DNA of 64,000 nt from Loxodes magnus (GCA_946699065.1 CAMPDV010001582.1:1-64000); one strand, 5' to 3'. Shown: positions 36,663 to 49,908, counted from the stretch's first letter. The notes: generated by a model not told the origin, from the letters alone. Program-made: numbers and translations.

Positions 36663-38090
36663 TTATAAAAAAGCTTCAAACTCGTAGATAAATCACAGGC
36701 AGGCGCATAAAAACCTCCAAATAAAAGAATTAGAGTTGCTAAAAATCAAATAAGTAAACATAATAATGGATTTATTAAGAAAATTACTAAGTATCTGTAG
36801 TTAAAAACTAGAAAATAAGTTCTTACGCGTTCCACTGAAATCACTTCGAAATTCTCTTCATCGTGGACATCAATTTTAGCATCTATTGAAAGAAAAATAA
36901 ACCTATAGGTAGAAAACTAGCTTAGCCACCTAAAATACTTACGCCGAATATTTAAAAAGATCATCCAAAAAATCTTCTCAAAATTAAGATATTATCTAAG
37001 ACACTCCGATCTCTTAAGATATGCTTTCAAATCTGAATTAAATATTAAATAAAAATATACTTTTACAATAGTCAAAAAGTACGTAAAATTTGATTTATTT
37101 TTGAATAATAGTAACCAGTAATTCGATTAAATTGAATGTAATAAAAACAGTTAAAAGTAAGACAATAATATTAATTCTGTTAATTCAAAGTATCACTATT
37201 TATCTGATCTTAAGAATTAAAATAAACAACTTTAATAAAATGTTGATCCAATAAATGCAATATAAAATTAAGCAATTAATAATTAATTTAATGAAAATTA
37301 GTTTATTTAATAAATAAAAGTACTTAAATATGATATATAAAGACTAATAGATAAGAACTTTTTATTAAATGAAAAATTAGATAGTACAGAAACAAAATAC
37401 GAACTAGAAAAATAAACCTTGATAAATAACTAAGAATCATCAAAAGCATATTATAAAGCATATATTAATAAAATTAATTAGAAATTAAAAAAAAATTAGT
37501 TACTAAAATTTGACTTATAATATTATTAGAAAAAGTTATTGAAAAATAATTAAATATTATAACAGATAAATAATAACCTATTAATAATTTTAAAGTAGAA
37601 GATTAAACTGAACAATCTCATTAGATAATGTTACTTATAAATAATATCTTTCTTTAGTAAAACATAATTAATAACTACTTTTAGAAAATTTTTCAATAAA
37701 AATTTGAGAGGAATTAGTTTTCATTTTAATCCAAAGAGTAAATAAGAATTCATGAATAATCAGTATAAACAACTTATGTTAATTCTAAAGAGATAACTGT
37801 TGAAACAGATTTTATAATAAAATGTATTGAATAAAGAACTTAAACTAACAATAGAGTTTTTATAAATTAAGAAGCGTAAACGCAATAGATAAAATTAGAA
37901 ATGGATCAAACATAAACTGAAGAATCATAATTATATTCAAAATAGGAATATTTAAAATAATAAATTTCATTCTACTAATAGTAATTTTCTGGACAACAAC
38001 ACATTTGGTAACTACTTTAAGAAGTTTGATAATAAAAGGCTAATATTGAATTTGAATTAAACTATATTTTTAATTATAATTAATAACTGA
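36663..38090 (+). CDS. long Asn/Gln/Lys coiled-coil frame (LINE ORF1 candidate)
   Basis: A 475-codon frame without TGA (36663-38087), far longer than chance allows here. The first third is basic (KRIRVAKNQISKHNNG, RRIFKKIIQKIFSKLRYY) with a Ser/Trp patch (KFSSSWTSILASIERK). The middle is a Gln/Asn/Leu coiled coil (IKVLKYDIQRLIDKNFLLNEK). From about 37730 another frame (QTTYVNSKEITVETDF ... EEMDQTQTEES-type) reads better, so a frameshift or unseen intron is likely. There is no in-frame ATG near the start, so the true 5' end is missing or lies in an earlier exon. It directly precedes the endonuclease of the same element, the usual ORF1 place. Confidence 0.5.
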
Positions 38091-39060
38091 AATCTTAAAA
38101 TTAAAAAGTAACTGATTAAGTATAAATATTATAAAGCTAACTTGAAATTTTTAACTTTGAATGAGAAAAGAAATATTCTTAGAAATCGGATTTTGGTAAT
38201 AATCATTAATAGAATCTATAACTTAAAGAATTGGATTATTAAAGCATATTAAGTTCATTACATTTGTAAAAAAATAAGTATATCCAAGAATTTAAAGATG
38301 CTTTCAGATAAACAAAAATACCTTAACTATAGAATGATTACACACAGGTTGAAATTTAATCCAGTGATTAAAAAATTCAAACAATTATTTTGACTTTAGA
38401 TATGGCTACTGGAACAGACCTACTACATTTGAATTAAATTTCCTAGTGCGACTATATTGATTCTAAATACATAATAAATAATATGATCAATTAAATGAGT
38501 AACTAATCAATCGAATCAAAGCTTTTGATAAAGTGGCATAAGAAAAATGTACTTTAATGGAAAATCTGAAATAGAACCAAATTTTTAAGTAGTTAATTTC
38601 TTCCAATTTAACATTTCTATCCATAAAATTCTGTGAATAATCCTTTTAGATTTTCAACAACTCTCATTCATGAAATCTAAAATAGGATACTTAAGCAAAT
38701 TCTTTGGAATAAGATTTTATAAATTAATTAAAGAGAAAACATCCAGATCCATATTTTCCATCTACTAAATAACATATCAATAAAATGGAAGAAAATTAGG
38801 CTTTTATAAAAAATTACAATGTTAATTCAAAATAGCTAAGAGACTTTATATTATCTAACTTTTGAAGAAGAACTAATTTCTAAACTATAATTTAAAGCAG
38901 ATACGTTGTACTTGACTAAGAACTTGATAAAGGATAGATTGACAGTCAAGTAGTTAAAATTAGCATTGATAAGAGATTATTAAAGATATATAGCAGAAAA
39001 TATCTCTATATTATAATTTAATTTTATGACTAAAATAAATAACATTAAAAAAATAGGTTC
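38091..39060 (+). pseudogene. second part of LINE 5' coding region, broken
   Basis: Two overlapping frames supply protein-like text in turn: ILTLDMATGTDLLHLNQ and CDYIDSKYIINNMI (about 38390-38490), then KHPDPYFPSTKQHINKMEEN and RYVVLDQELDKGQIDSQVV (about 38740-38965). TGA and frame changes separate them. No domain is recognised. Position between the coiled-coil frame and the endonuclease suggests the remainder of ORF1 or the ORF2 start. Confidence 0.35.
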
Positions 39061-39102
39061 ATCTTGAAATGAGGGGACAAAAAAAGAAATTTTAATTTAT
39101 GA

Positions 39103-39885
39103 ACCTGGGTGGAAAAGAGGCTCTTAACTAAATCAACAAGGAAAAAAAATTATTTTAGATCAAGATAATCACTAAAGAGAAGTAGCGTCAATCAAATTAA
39201 GATTGGATATGTCAACATAAATGGATTAGCAAGTAAACTATATAAAATAGAAGAATTCATAAGAGAAAATAGTATTGACATTTTTCAATTAATGAAACTT
39301 GGTAAAAACAAGATTTCCATCCAATATTAATATAAGGTTATAAGACTTATTACAAAAATTCAGGAAAAGGAGGAGTGTATGTCTAGTTATTAAAGAAGAA
39401 CTCAATAGTACTGAAGAAACTAATATAATTGATATATCCTAGAATCGATTTATCATAGCCAAACTAGATAATATATTAATTACGTCCAGTTACATGCCAG
39501 ATAATAGCTAAAATGAGAACATAAAAAACCAAGCATATAACTATATTAATTTGCTACTTAATCAATTCCTAAATAGCCCACATATTCTAATGGGAGATTT
39601 CAATGCTCCCCTATAAGATTATGGAGATAATCCTAATAATGACTATGATAATACAAACAGATTCTAGGAACTTCTTATTCAGAAGTATCTTGAAATAGTA
39701 AATAATATGAAAAACAACATTTGCATACATAAAGGAACATATTTTATGTATTACAATGACTATATTGTAATAAATAATCACCTGAATATTAATCAATTTG
39801 AAAACTTCTAGGTTCATTATAACTAACTATTTACTGATCACATACCAATTACGGTAAATTTTCTCTTCAACACAATTCTCTATTT
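39103..39885 (+). pseudogene. LINE AP-endonuclease domain
   Basis: Opens with a basic leader and IKIGYVNINGLASKLYKIEEF, the N-terminal signature of the apurinic-type endonuclease of non-LTR retrotransposons. Next come GYKTYYKNSGKGGV (oxyanion/GG strand), SSYMPDN, PHILMGDFNAPL with the catalytic GDFN (39591-39602), and TDHIPI (39833-39850), the SDH-type catalytic His. At least two frameshifts lie near 39290-39370 and the region before GYK is damaged (a conserved Glu-Thr is not seen). Role: nicking target DNA for reverse transcription. Broken as written. Confidence 0.8.
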
Positions 39886-40995
39886 GGACATAATTACCTA
39901 AAGAAAATATAAAATTAGCAGGCCACAAGACCCTATTGACAGATAAAAATATTAAGAATCTTTTTTTTTGAAACTTATAATGAATTTTTCAAATTGATAG
40001 GAATAATTTAGAGGATTAATACTAATGTATTAAACGCAATATATAATATAATGCAGATGTAATATTAGGTTCATTTATTCCAGACCCTAAATATAATAAA
40101 CTTACAAAAGACCTCATGAAGAAGTATATTGAAGTTAAAAGAGCTAATCAAGTATATAAAGAAACTCACACGAAGTTTGGAAGAATTAATTAATAAGTAA
40201 TTCCCTTTTTAAGAACAATTGGTAAGAAGGATATTAATATAGAGATTAAGTAACAAGACTATCTGAATGTTACGAAATAGATATTAATAATTAGGAATAT
40301 AGTAGTAGCTTTAATACTTTTACAAAATATATTAAAAGTAAGATTCAACATTAATTTTATGAAGTAACTATTAAAAGACTAAAAAGAATGACCACTGTAA
40401 AGTTATTTATAGAATAATTAGAATAATAATAATTCCCGTAAATTACCTATCCAAAACTAAATAAATAGTATCGAAAAGAAATAATTAGTATATACAAACT
40501 CAGAACCTGAAGTTACAATTCTCGCAAGGATCTTTAAGACAGACATTATTTAGTTGAGAATTCCCATTGTATATGTGGAGATTTGATTAATTTGAACATA
40601 TTCTGGAATGCGATTGCTATATAGATATGCGAGAATGGTTAATAACAAAAATTGGAAAATGCGACATTAGAAAATTAATAACCTATGACCAAATTATATC
40701 AATTAATTTCCAAAAAACAAATTAGAATACATTTATCTGCAAATTAAAATTTTTCATAGGATGTTACTTAAAAGGAGATTAGAATTATTCGAATTAGAAA
40801 AAAAACTTATAATAAGAAAGTTCTGAGACTAAGGGTAAAGAAGCGAAAGAGCAAAATAAAGATGAAGAGAATAATGAAAATAAGGAAGGAAAAGAAGAAC
40901 AAGAAGAAAAAGATGAGCAAGTGGAAGATTAGAATGAATAAACTGATAACGAAGATAATAAAGCTGAAGAAGAAGACGAAGTAGAAAGTTTTTGA
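39886..40995 (+). pseudogene. LINE linker plus C-terminal tail, RT deleted
   Basis: After the endonuclease come PIDRQKYQESF, LGSFIPDPKYNKL and KKYIEVKRANQVYKETHTKFG (to about 40190). The text then moves at once to the post-RT part: YPKLNKQYRKEIISIYKL, SRKDLQDRHYLVENSHCICGD (40560), EHILECDCYIDMREWL, and a Glu/Lys/Asp tail ending VESF with TGA at 40993. The roughly 1.2-1.5 kb RT domain is absent. One base is off in the zinc motif (frameshift near 40575). TGA at 40508 replaces a Gln of the relatives. The minus-strand element at 9790-12170 keeps the matching RT. Confidence 0.75.
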
Positions 40996-41344
40996 GTTGA
41001 AAAACTTTAAAAAAACATTATAACAACTTTAATTGAAGGAAGTAATTCCAACAATGAAAAGATGTCTCAAGACTCTTTTAGTTAAATTTAAATAAAGAAC
41101 AACATGTGTAAGAGAAGGATTTAGATTAGCTATCTATAATTAAATATTGCACTAGTGTTGGGAATACTAGTTGATTTTTGCCTTTCATTATAATATCAGT
41201 AATGCTAGCTCCAATTTAACAAAAAAAATTCTACTTAGTAAAAAGATAAAAATTACACCATTTAATCTTTATTCTCAAAATCAGAGCAAAGAAATAAATC
41301 TGAAGTAAGATAACTATTTATTAAAAATTAAGAGTTGTCAAGAT

Positions 41345-42125
41345 AATCAAAATCTTGCTTACTTATGAATATTTGCAAATAGATATTATAATTGATGATT
41401 TCAAAGAGTTTAATAAGCATAGCAATATTTAAATAAAAATGTTTATTCTAAGAATGCCTTTAAAGAATGCAGTCATGTCAACAGTAAAAAGATTTGCTAA
41501 ATTAATAAAAGATATATAAAACATTTTCTCTTTAATAATATACGCTAAATACAATAGATATCTAATTTAAGAAACTATTTCAATCTAAAAACTAATTACT
41601 TATACATATAATTTTTAATATGAACTGAATCATCGATATATCAAATTCAATTTAATAAACTTTGCTTAAGTAAATAGGAATTTGATACATTTGAGTACAT
41701 TTTCAAGTGTAATCTTTTTACAAATATTTAAAATTTTTTTTAATAAACTTAAAATAATTAATGGAAAATAGTGTAAAAAACTTTTTTTATATGATTAAAC
41801 TATATGAAATCGTTTTCAAAAGATAAGATAATTAAATTAAATAAGTACATAAAAATATTTAAATAATATTTAGAAGACCATTAGAGATTTTAAGAACTAG
41901 AGTAAATAGAAAATAGATTATATTAAAAACCCATAAACAGATTTAATGAGCTAAAAAATTCTTTATCAAGAGGAGAGTGAAAGAGAACCATGAATGAAAT
42001 ATACAAACTTTTAAATTTAGCTTAATTTGCCTGGTTAAATGCCAATAATTATACAATTATGTCTCAATATTTAAAATATTTAAACTCTTATAGTTTATTA
42101 TTATTACTTATTATTTAAACTTTTA
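41345..42125 (+). pseudogene. unassigned TGA-studded frame, copy B
   Basis: Copy of 7852-8655. Loss of one A near 41467 breaks the frame, but the C-terminal part (EWKRTMNEI with the first W as TGA, LLNLAQFAWLNANNY) stays readable. One TGA of copy A (8494) is GGA here. Not recognised. Confidence 0.3.
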
Positions 42126-43244
42126 AATAGTGAATAAGATTTTTAAATTATTTTAATAATTATCATTTATTTTATTATTTTTAAGCTAAAATATGAAAAT
42201 TTTCTAATATAATTCTTGATATATATCAATAATAAAAATGATAGGATAAATAAAATTTAATCTTTTAGCATTTATAATATTAAAGGATAGTTTTAGTTAA
42301 AATATGTTTTTAAATAAAAGAAATAAAGTAATTTAATTATAGTTAAATATTTTATGTAAGTATAATTTTCTTATTATTAGCAAATTAATAATAATGACTT
42401 ATATTTAAATTTCTTTAACTAACAATGATAAAATAATTAATTTTACATAATTATACTAAGTTTAATTAAATTTTGATATATAAATTAATAATTTATACTT
42501 AACTTTAAAATATAATAAAAGTTAGTTAAGATTATTATTATAATTACTTATATTACTTAGAACTAAAAATTATACATTCATTAAATTTATAATTATTGAT
42601 AATTCTTTATTAATTTTATTTTATACAGTTATCTCTAAAGATATGTTTAACTATATTTACTTTTTAATTTACTAAATTATTGTTTTAATTATTGTAGACA
42701 TTAATTATTAAATGTGAACTTTTATATTTTTATAATCTAGTAATCAAATGCTTATTGTTAACCAATTATTTAAAACTCTTATCAAAATTATGAAAAGCAT
42801 CCTATTTATTAGTTTTAAATTAATACAAAGATAATTAATTCTAGCTAAGCATATAATTATTGAATTATTTTAGATTTTTGATATAGTATTTTTAATATTA
42901 ATATCTTACTATTATAAAGGATTATTTTAAACTATATTTTGCTATCATTTAGAATTTATATTATTAAAGTAATAAAGCTAAGGTTCTCTTTAGTTTACTT
43001 AGAACTTAAATTCCTTTTAGATATTTCTTCCTTTATATTATCTATGTTTTATTAATTGTAGTTAAATAAAGAGTTCTTTAAATGGCTTGATTAGCAATTT
43101 AATTAGTTTTTAGAACTTAAATTTTAATATTTATTTATAAAAATAAATGGTATAAATTAAAGCTATTTAGTAATAATATTTCAATTTAATAATAGAGTTA
43201 TTGTATGAAACTGTTTATTTAAATTTTAAATTAAAAGAGTTTTT
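42126..43244. other. AT-rich spacer, nothing recognised
   Basis: Counterpart of 8660-9785. No gene signal. Confidence 0.5.
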
Positions 43245-43249
43245 TGAAA

Positions 43250-45660
43250 TCTATAACTGCATGAATTGCTTCCTTCAATTATAGACATTAGTAAATGTTT
43301 TTAATGCTTTTTAATTATAATCTTGATTTCATAAATTTTAAATTACTCTTGTTATAGTCTCTCTTTTATGTCTTCCTTTTTTACTTTTTTCATTTCTAAA
43401 AATCTAATCTTCTTGATATAAGTTACTTGTGAAATACTTTTATTTATAAATCTAAATATCCCAAATAAGACTTTGGAAAGAAGTTTATAAGTATTTAATC
43501 ATATATTATAAAGCGTCTTAAGTCATAATACTCAATCTTTTACGATAGTCAATCTCTTATATTAGAATAGTATATACATCTAAAAATGTGCTAAATTTTA
43601 CCATACTCTCCACACATACAGTAGGGATTATCAATAGGATAATGATGATCTTAAAGATATTTTCGAAAACTATAAGATTGGGTTCTAAGCTTATATATAC
43701 TGATAATTTCTTGTCTAAATTATTTGTTCAATTTAGTGTAAGTAATTACTAGAATTGGTTAAGATATGAAATTGTTTAGTATATATTTTAGCTTTTTCAT
43801 TCTCTTAAAATTTTGAGTAGCTGTATTATAGAAATATTATTGTATTTTGTCTCTTATATATTTAGTAAAAATTTTTTAATTTGTACTAATCTTAGAATTC
43901 TACTGATCGATACTATAGAGGTCTGATAATTGCTAAACTTGATCATAGCATTGAAATCCTTTTTTTCAGTTGGTAATGAAAAGAGAGTCTATTGTCGACG
44001 TTGGAAAATCAATATTTTCTTATTTCATTTTATAATAGAATTAAAAAAACTTTATTGCCATAATGTGTTTGAAAGATAACCAGTTTAAATCTATGAAGCA
44101 TAACTTATTTATGTGCTTAAAGTGCTTTTCTTGAAATCATTCTCATATTTGATTCAATTCTATTCAAAACTCAAGTTATTCCTCTCTGAATACACCATGG
44201 TACTAGTTCTCTCCATATTCTGCTTTAGGTAATGTAAAAAGTCTGCATAAAGTTTTAAAATGTCAAGAAATCACATTCTTATATCTCATAAGTTAAAAAC
44301 AGCTTTTTCATTGCAACTAAATACTTGATCACGACTTCTCTACAATGAGAATTAAAATTCTTCTTCTAATGTAGCATTACATCTAAATATGTTACTTGTT
44401 CCTTTTAAATAATTGGTTAATTAACTAATCATAAATTTAAATTTTATTATTTCTAATGTTTCTTTAAAATTTAGATGCATTCAGATTTGATAAATTTGAT
44501 CTTTAATTGATTTTATGTAAAAATGCTTACCTTTAGCACGTTTCCGATAGTTATCAATTATTTGTTATATTATTCAAATTTATTAAGTTGCTTATCTAAT
44601 TTTTATAAATCCCATTTATGTAGGGTGAATCAAATTTCTCTAATAAAGCAGATTGCAAATTCTTTTTGTTAAAGCTTTATCATATAGTTTTATAATAATA
44701 TTAATAAGAGAAACAGGTAATCAGTTTTTCCAGTCATCTTTGATTCCTTTTTTAAATATTGAAATTATCGCCAATGTATTTAATTCCTAAGAGATTCTTC
44801 CAAATCTTAGCATATTATTCAGAAAAGAGTGAAGAATTATTATCAAATATTATCCACCATATTTCAGAAATTCACCTTTTATTCTGTCTGAATCAGCTGA
44901 TTTTCCATTCGTAATTTCTTGTATTTCTTGTATGGTAAAAAGATAAAATCCTAATAAATATGAGAGTTGATAATTTTTAATTTCCTATATGCTATCTTAT
45001 ATTTTATCTATTTTTTAATTACTGAGAATTATATTATTTAGTTAGATTAAAATTTTTCTAAAAAATAAATTCTTCCATGACTCAATGGATTTATTTTTGA
45101 TTTCTTAATCAAAGTTCATTTAATTTATTATTTTAGGGTTTTTAATTTTCTTAGTATGTGAAAATATTTCTTTAGCATCTCCATTTAGAAGTAAAAGTTT
45201 CTTTTTTGCTTTGTTTTTTCAAAATTTCACAAATTAGAATTGAAGTCATTCAGAATGTCGTTTCACTTTTTCATGAATATTAGTTACTTATTAGTTTATT
45301 CTTCCAGATATAATGTATGCTTCTTATATACTGAGTTAGCCCTTTTAGGCCTACATATTTCTTAGTAAGATCTCGAGGAAATTTGTTATAACTTGAGTCT
45401 GGAATAAAGGATCCCAATGTTTAATCAGCATATTATTAGATGTTATTTTTGATAAATTCATATTAAACTTCAAGATTATCTTAATCTATCTAAAAGAATT
45501 CTAGATAAGTTTGCAGGAAAGATTCTAAATATTTTTGACAATATATTGTATCTTATAACCTATTTATTTTATATTTCCTCAAATTCTTGCTCATCTTCAA
45601 TTAATCTCATATAAAATTAAGTTTTGTTTTATAAATAAATTTGCAGAAAAAAATTATCTT
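43250..45660 (-). pseudogene. LINE ORF2 (end of EN, RT, zinc tail), copy B
   Basis: Counterpart of 9790-12170 with the same domains. The RT core reads LPVSLINIIIKLYDKAL around 44710-44660, preceded by the same TGA (44723-44721) at the Trp position of NWxPxSL. The zinc motif CMCGEYGKIQHI lies at about 43620-43580. Extra changes relative to copy A lie in the linker. Both copies share the older frameshifts, so the element was dead before block Y was duplicated. Confidence 0.75.
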
Positions 45661-45959
45661 TTTAAGCTATAATATCATCTTATCACTGTTTATCTTATAA
45701 AAGAATTGTTTTAATAATTAAGTTTTTATCTTTAAATAATCTAGCAATTTTCAGTTGATATCATACTTTATGAATAAATATAATTACAATCTTTAAAATA
45801 TTAATAAAATAGATAAATAAACAATAAATAATGACTATTTAATTAGAAAATGAATATGAAAACATTTTAATTTAATTTCTTGATAAGATATTTTAAATTT
45901 AAATAAGTGTTTAATCTTTTAAAAATCATATTTATTAAACCACTACAGAACAATTTTAA

Positions 45960-46535
45960 AACCTAAGATAATTCCCCAAAATAACATACACGAAATTAAA
46001 CAAAAAATATTTGAAAGAAATAATTTGCATCTATAAGATTAGAAGCCAGTCTTACGCATTTCGAAAGACTCTGAAAGATCGAAATTATATTATTGAAAAT
46101 CCTTTTTGTATATGCGGAGAATATGACACTCTCCAACATGTAATGGAATGTATATATTACATTGATATAAGAGAATGATTGGTCTCCAAAATTGGTTAAT
46201 GTGATATTTTTAAACTAATAAATTACGATTAACTATATATAAACTCTTTTCCTAAGAAAAATAGAAATTGTGGATGAATAAATAAAAATATTCATTCAAA
46301 TGTTTATCAAAAGGAGGCAAGAAATTCTATAACAAGAGAAAGAAGAAGAGCAATACGAGAAATAATAAAAAGAAGCAAATCTAAGAATAGAAAATTTTAA
46401 TGAAGAGAATGAAGAATAATAAAATCAAGAAACAAAGAATAAGATGTCCAACAAAATTAGATGAAAAATGATGAGGAAGAAGAAGATTGGAACGAAGAGG
46501 AAAACGATAGCGAAGATGAAGAAGAAGAAGATTGA
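45960..46535 (+). pseudogene. LINE ORF2 C-terminal tail, acidic (copy B)
   Basis: Counterpart of 12500-13080. It keeps CICGEYDTLQHVMEC and the TGA at 46176-46178 at the Trp position. Two small deletions relative to copy A (AA near 46257 and one A near 46430) shift the frame before the acidic end. Confidence 0.75.
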
Positions 46536-46675
46536 CAACAGAAAATAGAAAAAAATGAAAGTTAGCTTGAAAATGAACAAGAAAGGAGATACTCAGAAGA
46601 AAAAAAACCTAAACTAGAAAATTAGTTCTGAAGAGCAATAAACTTGATATATAATAACATTTAAAAACAATATAA

Positions 46676-46715
46676 TACCTTCAATTGGAAGAACATATTC
46701 TGAAAATTGAAGGTA
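46676..46715 (+). other. 3'-UTR stem-loop of LINE tail (copy B)
   Basis: Identical 11-bp arms and loop to 13222-13261. Confidence 0.55.
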
Positions 46716-46749
46716 CCACAAATTTTTTTAGTTAAATTAAATTTAATTT

Positions 46750-48039
46750 ATTAAATCACTTTAAATATTATTATGTTTTGAATATTTAGTATCTTAAATT
46801 AAAAATTACTATATTGTATAATAACCAAACATTTATTAAAGGAATGTGAAATTAAAAATTATAATTTAGTTGTCTAATAATTTAGCATATAACAAAAATA
46901 GTTCATTATTAAGGTTGTTTATGAAATTGTGTACTATTAGCATTATTGGCTTAGTAGAAACTTTGCTTTTTATTATGCTATATATGTTTCTTTTTATATT
47001 GTACGAAATATTTCCCATTTTTTATAGATATAATTATAATAGTTATTAACTTACACTTTGTATATTATTTTAATTAATACAAAAAATTAAAGCTTTTCTT
47101 TTAACCTTTTTTGATATAATGAAGGTATATTGATTTCTTAATTATTTACACTTTCATTTTGCTAATTCTTATTATTTAATATTAGAATATAATTTTATTC
47201 TTATTTTAGATGGAATATAAGATAATTTACAAGAAAGTGAAGATTTTTATAATTTTGCATATATTCAAATTATTTATATAGTTTACTAGCAAATGCTTTT
47301 TATATGATAAATAATCAATCTATTTTTTAAAAAAGCTTTCAGCTTTAATAAAATAGCTTCATTAGAAATTCAAATTTTAAGATTAATAAATAAAATCGAT
47401 TTTCTACATGCACAGTAGATATGCTTAAGTTGCTTATAATCAGAAAGTTTATCTTTAAAGCTTTTCTTTTAATATTACAGAATGAGAAAAATTTTAAAGA
47501 GAAAAAATACTTAATATAGCAATTTTTCTTAAAAACTTGTTTTCCTCTTCTAAATTAACATCTTTTCGCAAACTAAAAACAGATAGTTAGTCGTAATAAG
47601 CTCTTTTCAAAACTCTTTTACTAATCTTAAATTTTTAATATTTTTATAATTATTATAATAAAGCAGAATATTTTTAAACTTGATTAATAAATTTTTGTTT
47701 CTATATTTTATATAGTTAGGTTAGATACATTATTTAGATCCTTGTTTAATTCCTTTTTTTAGATTCTTTGTAAATTGGCCTAAAATTTATTATTACAGAT
47801 GCATTATACCTCATTTTTTTTATTTGATTGATCATATTTTTATAAAGAGATTTTTTAGCTCTTTTTAGATTAGTTATTTTTAAAAATTTACAATATCCAT
47901 TAAAAAAATAGTTTTAAGCCCTCTTATAAAAAAAAATTTTACTGATTTTGTTTCTTCAAAAATTGTAATTTATTTTTTTATCTTTACTTCTTAAAAGTCA
48001 TTTAAAAAACTTTTCAAATCTTTTAAAATTCTATCCTTT
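46750..48039. other. AT-rich spacer, nothing recognised
   Basis: Counterpart of 13290-14589. Confidence 0.5.
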
Positions 48040-48539
48040 AAGAAAAGGATTTATCCACCCGAAATTCTTTTGTAGCGTATAACTCAGAGCGAAAAAAGGA
48101 TAATTTTTTCACGATTTCATGGTTATTTTATTATATCTCCTTTTTTCTTGAGATCCTTTTCATTTAAGTAAATTCATATAATATTAAAAATTTTAAAACA
48201 AATTTTTTCATTTACTCAAAAAGATGTTCAAAATTAAAAATTGTATTTTTTCCAAAGCATAAACAATAAATTTTTTTTATAATTTCAAACATAATTAACC
48301 TTATCAAAAATATACTTTTAAATAAAAAAGAAAAAAGTTTTGATGAAAATTTTTCAAAAAATTTTCTTAAAAACAAATTTTTTTTTTTAATTTTTACAAA
48401 AGACCATTTCTACAAAAAAAATTTCCAAATTCTATTTTAATATAAAATTTTTTTTAATTCCTATTTTTTCTCAAAAATTTTATATATTTGGAATTTTTTC
48501 TTGAAATTTTATTCCTATTTTAAAATTTTTATCCCGAAA

Positions 48540-49410
48540 TCATTAAATTTATTCCGTGCCGAAAATCTTTGGTAGTGTAAAACGCTGAGCAAAAAAACAA
48601 AATTTTTATTTTCATGAAATTTAAGCTCTAAAATTGAAAGATAATGATAAATAAAAAACTTAATATCAAAAAATTTTATAATCCAATCGGAAACGAAACA
48701 TATTAAAATAAAAATTTATTATTGAACTTAAACACAAGAATAAACAAATTTAAATAAATTTATAAACATATAACTTAAAAAACTAAATTACCATCCAAAA
48801 ATTCAAAATTTTTTTAGTTTTAAGTCTATTTAAAAAAAAAACCTTTTTTACATATTAAAAAAATGTATCCCGTCCCAGAAATATTTATCAAAAAAAGTTT
48901 TCAAAAAAATTCCTTAAAAAAAATTTAAAGATTTTTAAAATTAATTTCCAAATTTAATTTCAAAAACGATTTTAGATAATTATTTTCGAAATTATTTTAG
49001 AAACGCTTTTCTAAGAAGTTTTAAAAACTTTTTTTAAAATTACTTTCAAAATTTTTATTCCTATAATGAATTTTTTATCCCAAAATAAAAAAATTTATTC
49101 CTATTTAGATTTTTTTATCCCAAATAAAAAAATTTATTCCTATTTAGAATTTTTTATCCTGAAATAAAAAAATTTATTCCTATTTAGAATTTTTTATCCC
49201 AAAATAAAAAAATTTATTCCGTCCCAGATATCTTTGGTAGTGTAAAACGCTGAGCAAAAAAACAAAATTTTTATTTTCATGAAATTTAAACTCTAAAATC
49301 GAAAATAATGATAAATAAAAAACTTAATTTCAGAAAATTTTATAATCCAATCGGAAACGAAACATATTAAACTTAAATATTAAAATTTTATAATATCAAT
49401 AAATAATTAA
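48540..49410. repeat. duplicated 3'-flank module with 40-bp minisatellite
   Basis: A module running from ttattccgt, through ctttggtagtgtaaaacgctga, to aatccaatcggaaacgaaac occurs at about 48550-48700 and again at 49212-49365. Between them a unit of about 40 bases (ttttttatcccaaaataaaaaaatttattcctatttag type) repeats four times (about 49053-49220). The same motifs lie inverted at 35365-35620. Confidence 0.75.
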
Positions 49411-49908
49411 TAATTAATAATAATTAATAAATAATAAAAAAACAAAATTTAATTTAATTTAAAATAAATACTTAATTAAATTTTTTAAATTATAATCAAG
49501 ATTATTAACTTACTTTAACCTTATAAATAATATTTTAACCACTTCACAAAAAAAATGATAATTTATACTCAACTTGAAATTTTTACTAAATCTAAAAATT
49601 AATCCATAAAATTTTATAGCATAAATTTAAACTTTAACTTATTTCATTCTTTCATTTTACAAAATTATATTTTAAATATTTTTAAACATCACCCAGTTTA
49701 AATCAACATACCTCACTAATTTCTATAACCTATCACTCAACCTTTTTTTTAAACTAATAATATTTAAGAATATAACAAATTTTTAATTAATAAATTAAAA
49801 AACTTAATATAACTAAAAACATTATTAACATTAAACATTCATTTAAATACATTACCAATATCTTATATCTTTAATCGTAAAATTAAATTAAGTCAAATAG
49901 CAAGTTAC

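Larger units (their letters stand above)
36663..41093 (+). mobile_element. non-LTR (LINE) element lacking RT
   Basis: A coiled-coil ORF1-like region, endonuclease, linker and zinc/acidic tail stand in the usual order on one strand, ending in the same tttagttaaattta terminus as the tail at 12500-13290. The 3' end touches the first base of block Y copy B (41095), where the other Y copies join block X, so insertion or recombination removed X here. It cannot move by itself: the RT is absent and frames are broken. Confidence 0.7.
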
